NCBI GenBank assembly: GCA_900551055.1
Contig: URUK01000007.1
Location: 52,757-116,756, forward strand
DNA: 64,000 nt
Direction of reading: 5' to 3'
From: an uncultured Prevotella sp.
GTDB lineage: Bacteria; Bacteroidota; Bacteroidia; Bacteroidales; Bacteroidaceae
Shown: one piece after another, positions 60,401 to 64,000 of the stretch
How positions within the stretch are numbered: position 1 is the first letter of the stretch
Layout of the letters: every line of letters begins with the position of its first letter
Notes under the pieces: model-generated
What the model was told of the DNA's origin: nothing
Seen by the model: only the letters and a program-made list of their open reading frames with translations
Database searches by the model: none
Position numbers and translations under genes: made by a program

Positions 60401-61226
60401 TGAGCTGATACGCTGGTACGACCGCGACGACCATACCATCTTTGACGTGTGCGCCGACGACCACTGCCAGCGTTACCAAGGCATAACCAAGGCTGCCAAT
60501 GCGCATGTGGAGGAGGCTGTAAGGGAGACGCGCGGACAAATCCTGATGTATGGCGACGATATTTGCGACGCGCGTTTCAGCAAGTGTTGCGGCGGAATAA
60601 CGGAGGAATTCCAGTATTGCTGGGAAGACAATCCGCAGCCGTATCTTGTCGCCCTGAAGGACAACGGCGACCGGCAGTCTGCCATTCCTGACCTTACCAA
60701 TGAGGCGGAGGCCGACCGCTGGATACGTTCCTGCCCCGAAGCTTACTGCAACACTGACGACAAGCGCATTCTGTCGCAGGTGCTTAACGACTATGATCAG
60801 GAGACTTCGGACTTCTACCGCTGGCGTGTTGAATATACGCAGGAACAGCTTTCCGCGCTGGTTTATGACAAGCTGAAGATTGATTTCGGCAAAATCATCG
60901 ACCTTGTGCCTGTTGAACGTGGACGCAGCGGACGTATATGCAAGCTGAAAATAGTTGGAACAAAGCGCACGTTTACCATCGGCAAGGAGCTTGAAATACG
61001 CCGCGCACTGAGCGATACCCACCTTTACAGCAGCGCATTCGTGGTTGACAAGCTCGGCGTTGACGGCGGAGTGCCGTCGCGTTTCGTCATTACCGGCGCA
61101 GGCTGGGGGCACGGAGTGGGGCTCTGCCAGATAGGAGCTGCCGTGATGGGCGAGCGCGGATGCAGGTATGACGAAATCCTGCTGCATTATTATAAGGGTG
61201 CGGAGATAAGGAAAATATATGGTTAA
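57450..61226 (+). CDS. Glycosyltransferase 2 + HIT-like DUF4922 + SpoIID triple-domain protein
   Basis: 1258 residues. Residues about 1-240: a degenerate GT-A-like segment (YSDRWAVKDGVK). About 250-480: GT2 domain (VVIPVRNREKTICDAVDSALSQ, VVDNHSTDNT, QLDSDDLY). About 540-800: DUF4922, a HIT-superfamily nucleotidyltransferase-like domain with CFLCRGNRPEEQ zinc-like cysteines and APDHMHFQAF in the histidine-triad position. About 830-1258: SpoIID/LytB lytic-transglycosylase-like domain (LPVEDYLVSVISSEM, FSKCCGGITEEF, GAGWGHGVGLCQIGA). No signal peptide is evident, which is strange for a SpoIID domain that should act on the cell wall. The GT part could build a sugar chain, the HIT part could process nucleotide sugars and SpoIID could trim glycan; how they act together is unknown. 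Confidence 0.88.
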   Translation: MRGTIDCFLPCSDYASVSNLLRQLCGSRMIRHINLLVTRTFAMANAVPEGCSFIVVDGLRSASTMRDIAESVTADYAMLFLKDVPVSLGQYAIQRMVRAAVDMDAALVYSDRWAVKDGVKAVHPVIDWQEGSLRDDFDFGSVVMVDARRLHSFAGNTDETDYKYAGWYELWLYLSRHGRMFHVNELLYTEEERDTRASGVRQFDYVNPANRDVQVEMERAVTAHLKAVGALVDTAYYAEPDFDEQDFDVEATVVIPVRNREKTICDAVDSALSQETSFKYNVIVVDNHSTDNTTKLLDGYADERLIHIIPGRTDLGIGGCWNVAVDDSRCGRFAVQLDSDDLYSSPQTLQTIVDAFYEQRAAMIVGSYRMCDFNLNTLPPGLISHAEWTDRNGCNNALRINGLGAPRAFFTPLLRQVRFPNTSYGEDYAIGLAFSRRFRLGRIFTELYLCRRWDGNSDAALSVEKENANNLYKDRLRTMELMARKKMNAGEEMALEDNSLMRFFNRQLETWDMARRNFRDLHDVRERALAVGGNNVVLQFNPARMVSTGASTDKETISRRPCFLCRGNRPEEQMVKHLDDKFEMLVNPYPIMPVHFTIPLRSHRPQCILDYYTEIHRLLQRFSDMTVFYNGPECGASAPDHMHFQAFLQGDLPFQAAWGRLQRELTVVYSLDNGDDISVVNGWVCPAILVRSRNIDNNMALFRRVYEALPRHEGSPEPMMNVISRIVGGVCQTVVFPRSKHRPDCYYGRQGDKFVVSPGALDMAGLVITPRKEDFERLTPQQVAGILREVAIDETSMLDVVGKIKSSQQSLISNKNAVGRGCEPNVQVGILSSEKIHFVLNGDYVAKGEVITGSQDVAFSEGGILWNGSLYRELTFSPDSPGASFSLDGVTIGVNFHWQRQETQTFLGTLKLVVEADKVCVINCLPVEDYLVSVISSEMKATSSLEFLKAHSVISRSWLLAQIKRRHSQDAGGSGFFSFVKKDDELIRWYDRDDHTIFDVCADDHCQRYQGITKAANAHVEEAVRETRGQILMYGDDICDARFSKCCGGITEEFQYCWEDNPQPYLVALKDNGDRQSAIPDLTNEAEADRWIRSCPEAYCNTDDKRILSQVLNDYDQETSDFYRWRVEYTQEQLSALVYDKLKIDFGKIIDLVPVERGRSGRICKLKIVGTKRTFTIGKELEIRRALSDTHLYSSAFVVDKLGVDGGVPSRFVITGAGWGHGVGLCQIGAAVMGERGCRYDEILLHYYKGAEIRKIYG

Positions 61227-61378
61227 TTCATAATTCACAATTCATAATTCATAATTGGCTGCGCATCAAAGTACGCTTTACATAGCAAGAACTGTGCGCA
61301 GCCAATTATGAATTATGAATTGTGAATTATGAATTGAATTAATTGTGAATTATGAATTGAATTAATTGTGAATTATGA
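61223..61378. repeat. Word hairpin of AATTCAT words reaching into a start codon
   Basis: TTAATTCATAATTCACAATTC... starts in the fusion gene's stop codon; GGCTGCGCA...TGCGCAGCC closes the loop; the right arm ATGAATTATGAATTGTGAATTATG continues with extra copies (GAATTGAATTAATTGTGAATT) up to and including the ATG of the next gene at 61375. Confidence 0.85.
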
Positions 61379-62682
61379 AACGAAGTTCGGCGAAAGCCAA
61401 TTGTGGATTAAAAAAGAGTCCTTGGAGCTGGGTACCGACGCTGTATATAGCAGAGGGACTTCCAAACGTGATTGTAATGACCGTTGCAGTGGTCATGTAT
61501 ATGCAGATGGGTTTGAGTGATACAGAGATAGGTCTTTATACCAGTTGGCTTAGTTTGCCTTGGGTTATCAAGCCGTTATGGAGTCCTTTTGTGGATTTGT
61601 ACAAGACAAAACGTTGGTGGGTGCTTGCTATGCAGATTCTTATAGGCTCGTCACTTGCCGGTATAGCCTTTACGCTTAATACAGACTTTTGGTTTCAGGG
61701 AACAATGTTCTGTTTTTTCCTGATGGCTTTTGGTAGTGCCACGCACGACATTGCTGCCGACGGTTATTACATGATTGAGCTTGATGCCCATAAACAGGCC
61801 TGGTTCGTAGGCATACGCAACACGTTTTACCGCATTGCTACTATTCTCGGAAAGGGGCTTTTGGTGCCTGCGGCAGGAATGTTGCAGCTGATATATCGTA
61901 ATCAAACGGCTTATACGTGGTGTCTCGTTTTTTATGGTTTGGCAGGTTTGTTCATTGCAATTTGGCTTTACCATGGTTTCATTATGCCTGACCCGGAGAA
62001 GCGCATAACACGTAATGCTGTCAAGACGAAGGTTACGGAGGGCATGCGTGCAATGTTTTCTGACTTTGTGACGAAAATGCCTAAGAAACAATTTGTTTTC
62101 GCTTTAGTGTTCTTGTTGTTCTACCGTCTGCCCGAAGCTTTGTTGACAAAGATGTCTGAGACTTTCCTTATGCGCCCCAATTCAAGTGGTGGGCTTGGCC
62201 TGTCTCCACAGGAATATGGGCTTGCTAATGGCACAATAGGTCTTATCGGCTTGTTGCTTGGCGGAGTTATTGGTGGAATGTTGGCAGGTCGTGACGGTCT
62301 GAAGAAGTGGCTGTGGCCGATGGTCTGGGCCATATCGCTGCCTGATATTGTGTATGTGTATATGAGTTATGCTATGCCTTCCAACCTTGCCATAATAAGC
62401 TCGTGTCTTTTTATTGAACAGTTTGGTTACGGTTTCGGTTTTACAGCATTGACATTGTACATGCTTTACTTCAGCCAAGGTAAGTTTAAGACATCACATT
62501 ACGCCATCTGCACGGGAATAACTTATCTCGGACTGATGTTGCCTGGCATGGTTTCAGGATGGCTAAAGGATTACATGGGCTATCGTTCGTTTTTCATTCT
62601 TGTTGTTGCGCTTTGTTCTATAACATTTATCGTTGCCGCCTTGATAAAGATTGACCCAAAGTTTGGTAAGAAGGAAGTATGA
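61375..62682 (+). CDS. AmpG-like MFS permease (muropeptide or sugar uptake)
   Basis: 435 residues, about 12 membrane segments. The opening WVPTLYIAEGLPNVIVMTVAVVMYMQMGLSDTEIGLYTSWLSLPWVIKPLWSP with PLW-P and the later SATHDIAADGYYMIELD are AmpG features. AmpG imports anhydro-muropeptides for cell-wall recycling; with a SpoIID domain upstream this fits a peptidoglycan turnover locus. The gene is noticeably more AT-rich than its neighbours, and its start codon falls within a repeat arm. Confidence 0.85.
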   Translation: MKRSSAKANCGLKKSPWSWVPTLYIAEGLPNVIVMTVAVVMYMQMGLSDTEIGLYTSWLSLPWVIKPLWSPFVDLYKTKRWWVLAMQILIGSSLAGIAFTLNTDFWFQGTMFCFFLMAFGSATHDIAADGYYMIELDAHKQAWFVGIRNTFYRIATILGKGLLVPAAGMLQLIYRNQTAYTWCLVFYGLAGLFIAIWLYHGFIMPDPEKRITRNAVKTKVTEGMRAMFSDFVTKMPKKQFVFALVFLLFYRLPEALLTKMSETFLMRPNSSGGLGLSPQEYGLANGTIGLIGLLLGGVIGGMLAGRDGLKKWLWPMVWAISLPDIVYVYMSYAMPSNLAIISSCLFIEQFGYGFGFTALTLYMLYFSQGKFKTSHYAICTGITYLGLMLPGMVSGWLKDYMGYRSFFILVVALCSITFIVAALIKIDPKFGKKEV

Positions 62683-62687
62683 GATGT

Positions 62688-62802
62688 TAAAGGATTTAGA
62701 GAAAGCATGGAAGTTAATGCCAAAAGATTTTTAAGGCTATCTTCCAATGAAAACCATGGTTTTAACTTCCATGCTTTCTCTAAATCTTTTAGCATTATAA
62801 CA
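62688..62802. repeat. Inverted repeat of GATTTAGAGAAAGCATGGAAG
   Basis: Left GATTTAGAGAAAGCATGG, loop with AATGCCAAAAG, right CCATGCTTTCTCTAAATC, outer GATGTTAAAG / CTTTTAGCAT. Lies between permease and CDF genes. Confidence 0.85.
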
Positions 62803-62818
62803 AAAACAAATAAGATTT

Positions 62819-63745
62819 ATGGATGTTCGTGAACGCAGAATATACCGTGTTACGGTGCTTGGCAGCATAATAAACGTGCTGCTTGTGGCCTTGAAGTTCG
62901 CTTTCGGAGTGCTCGGCCGCTCGTCGGCGATGATAGCTGACGCAGTACATTCGCTCTCAGACCTTGTTACTGACGTGATAGTAATAGTTTTCGTCAAGCT
63001 AAGCAACAAGCCGCAGGACAGCGACCATGACTATGGACACGGCAAATACGAGACGCTTGCTACGGCCTTTATCGGCCTCGCCCTGTTTGCCGTAGGCGTT
63101 GTCATACTTTACGGTGGAGCAGAAAAGATAGCCGTAGCGCTGCGTGGCGAGACTCTTCCGCAGCCCGGAATGATAGCTCTGTGGGCGGCGCTGATCAGCA
63201 TTGTGTCCAAGGAATGGTGTTACCGCTTCACCGCGAGGGTAGGACGTGAGACGGAGTCGCAGGCCGTCGTTGCCAACGCATGGCATCACCGCAGCGACGC
63301 TTTTTCGTCAATCGGCACGGCGCTCGGCATAGGCGGCGCGATATTCCTCGGCGAACGCTGGGCCGTGCTCGACCCGATAGCCGCCGTGGTGGTAAGCGTA
63401 TTCATAATAAAAACCGCCCTTGCGCTGATGAAGCAGGCGTCAGACGAGCTGTTGGAGAAGAGCCTCCCGGAGGACATTGAACGCAAAATCAAGGAAATAG
63501 CCGAAGCCGAGACGGGCGTGAGCGGCATCCACAACCTGCGCACACGCCGCATAGGCAACCGCATATCCATCGAGATGCACCTGCGGATGCCAGGCGACCT
63601 GACGCTATACGAGGCTCACCGCCGCGCCACCGACATAGAGCAGGAACTGCGTTGCCATTTCGGCGAGGGCACGTATATCAACCTCCACATAGAGCCTTTG
63701 AAGGTGAACGGCCGGTATGTGGAGCCTAAGGAAGTTAAGAATTAA
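62819..63745 (+). CDS. Cation diffusion facilitator (CDF) metal exporter
   Basis: 308 residues. Six membrane segments; metal residues in AVHSLSDLVTD and NAWHHRSDAFSS (the two HxxxD pairs), DHDYGHGKYETLA loop and a C-terminal cytoplasmic domain (SGIHNLRTRRIGNRISIEMHLRMPGDLTLYEAH) of ferredoxin-like fold. It would export Zn2+, Fe2+ or related ions in exchange for protons. Stop codon lies in a word repeat; terminator at 63788. Confidence 0.93.
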   Translation: MDVRERRIYRVTVLGSIINVLLVALKFAFGVLGRSSAMIADAVHSLSDLVTDVIVIVFVKLSNKPQDSDHDYGHGKYETLATAFIGLALFAVGVVILYGGAEKIAVALRGETLPQPGMIALWAALISIVSKEWCYRFTARVGRETESQAVVANAWHHRSDAFSSIGTALGIGGAIFLGERWAVLDPIAAVVVSVFIIKTALALMKQASDELLEKSLPEDIERKIKEIAEAETGVSGIHNLRTRRIGNRISIEMHLRMPGDLTLYEAHRRATDIEQELRCHFGEGTYINLHIEPLKVNGRYVEPKEVKN

Positions 63746-63765
63746 GAGTGAAGAGTTAAGAAAAC
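63733..63765. repeat. Half word hairpin of GTTAAGA words
   Basis: GAAGTTAAGAATTAAGAGTG..., starting inside the CDF stop codon, followed by AAAACATGC as in other loops; no right arm follows. Confidence 0.75.
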
Positions 63766-63787
63766 ATGCATGTTTGACGAAAAGTGG

Positions 63788-63828
63788 ACTTGCCGGTGTT
63801 GTCATTGAAACACCGGCAAGTTTGTTTT
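63788..63828 (+). terminator. Rho-independent terminator of CDF gene
   Basis: ACTTGCCGGTGTT (63788-63800) and AACACCGGCAAGT (63809-63821) form a perfect 13-base stem, followed by TTGTTTTT. Confidence 0.92.
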
Positions 63829-63961
63829 TCCAACTAAAAACAGGTATGAGTTTCTCGTTTTTCCAAAAACATAGTGGCTTTGTTTTTAACGTGACGTGAG
63901 TTCGATATAAGAATAATCCTTCTTTGAAATTAAATAATTTATATGGTTTTGTATTTCAAAT

Positions 63962-64000
63962 AGTCGGTTGGTAACTGTCATTCCGCGCTCCGACGCGGAA
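63962..64000. repeat. Start of an ATTCCGCG-N6-CGCGGAAT inverted repeat, cut by window end
   Basis: AGTCGGTTGGTA then GTCATTCCGCG...CGCGGAA. Same outer arm as the element at 18731. Confidence 0.8.

Noticed and set aside
1..64000. tRNA or rRNA genes, transposases, prophage
   Set aside because: I found no conserved T-loop or rRNA segments, no transposase or phage structural genes; short tRNAs could still be missed by eye.

Overview
The window reads as chromosomal DNA of a Bacteroidales bacterium, most likely a Prevotella-like member of Prevotellaceae. The evidence is: promoters of the Bacteroidetes type (TTTG or TTG, about 19 bases, TAnnTTTG) with weak or absent Shine-Dalgarno sites; a Mfa1-type fimbrial operon ending in a protein with a type IX secretion (T9SS) sorting domain; the Bacteroidetes gene order DUF1599 / DoxX-like / tpiA / SPOR / folE; and families largely confined to the phylum (DUF4252, DUF4301, DUF3575, DUF3868, DUF4922-SpoIID). 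I saw no rRNA, tRNA, CRISPR array, transposase or prophage.

Layout. 0.1-4.6 kb: flippase-like membrane protein, a lone FtsZ with an unusual tail, an unknown gene and an orphan DNA methyltransferase. 5.1-12 kb: lpxA and a three-gene RND efflux operon (adaptor, pump, outer-membrane channel), all on the minus strand. 12.8-16.9 kb: a TonB-type receptor with a signalling STN domain followed by its ECF sigma and FecR anti-sigma genes. 17.5-28.2 kb: housekeeping genes, including a thioredoxin-like lipoprotein-type protein, CCA-adding enzyme, the DUF1599-to-folE cluster (with tpiA fused in frame to the preceding membrane protein gene), a lipoprotein and a hydrolase. 28.8-29.15 kb: a probable structured non-coding RNA with its own promoter and terminator. 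29.2-32.3 kb: an AT-rich orphan gene, then three DUF4252 paralogues around an ECF sigma/anti-sigma pair. 32.4-39.7 kb: malic enzyme, TetR regulator, a RelA-type (p)ppGpp synthetase with a ruined hydrolase site, and DUF4301.

40.6-55.6 kb is a seven-gene fimbrial operon: DUF3575, DUF3868/OmpA-like, Mfa1-like major subunit, Mfa2/FimB-like anchor, two accessory fimbrillins and a 2046-residue discoidin-domain, T9SS-exported probable tip adhesin. 56-63.7 kb is an envelope locus: CDP-alcohol phosphatidyltransferase, GtrA, a giant glycosyltransferase + HIT-like (DUF4922) + SpoIID fusion, an AmpG-like muropeptide permease and a zinc/iron-type CDF exporter.

The most unusual feature is not a gene. Nearly every long intergenic gap carries repeats from several families: (1) long hairpins whose arms are built from 7-9 base tandem 'words' that differ from locus to locus, often containing the stop or start codon of the flanking gene and often sharing an internal RATGCYTTG-like core; (2) clusters of short near-palindromes of the AAAAGRYGGCCTTTT type; (3) about 130-base inverted repeats with ATTCCGCG-N6-CGCGGAAT arms; (4) GGGAGGG/CCCTCCC elements. 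These look like an active, as yet unexplained repeat-generating process.
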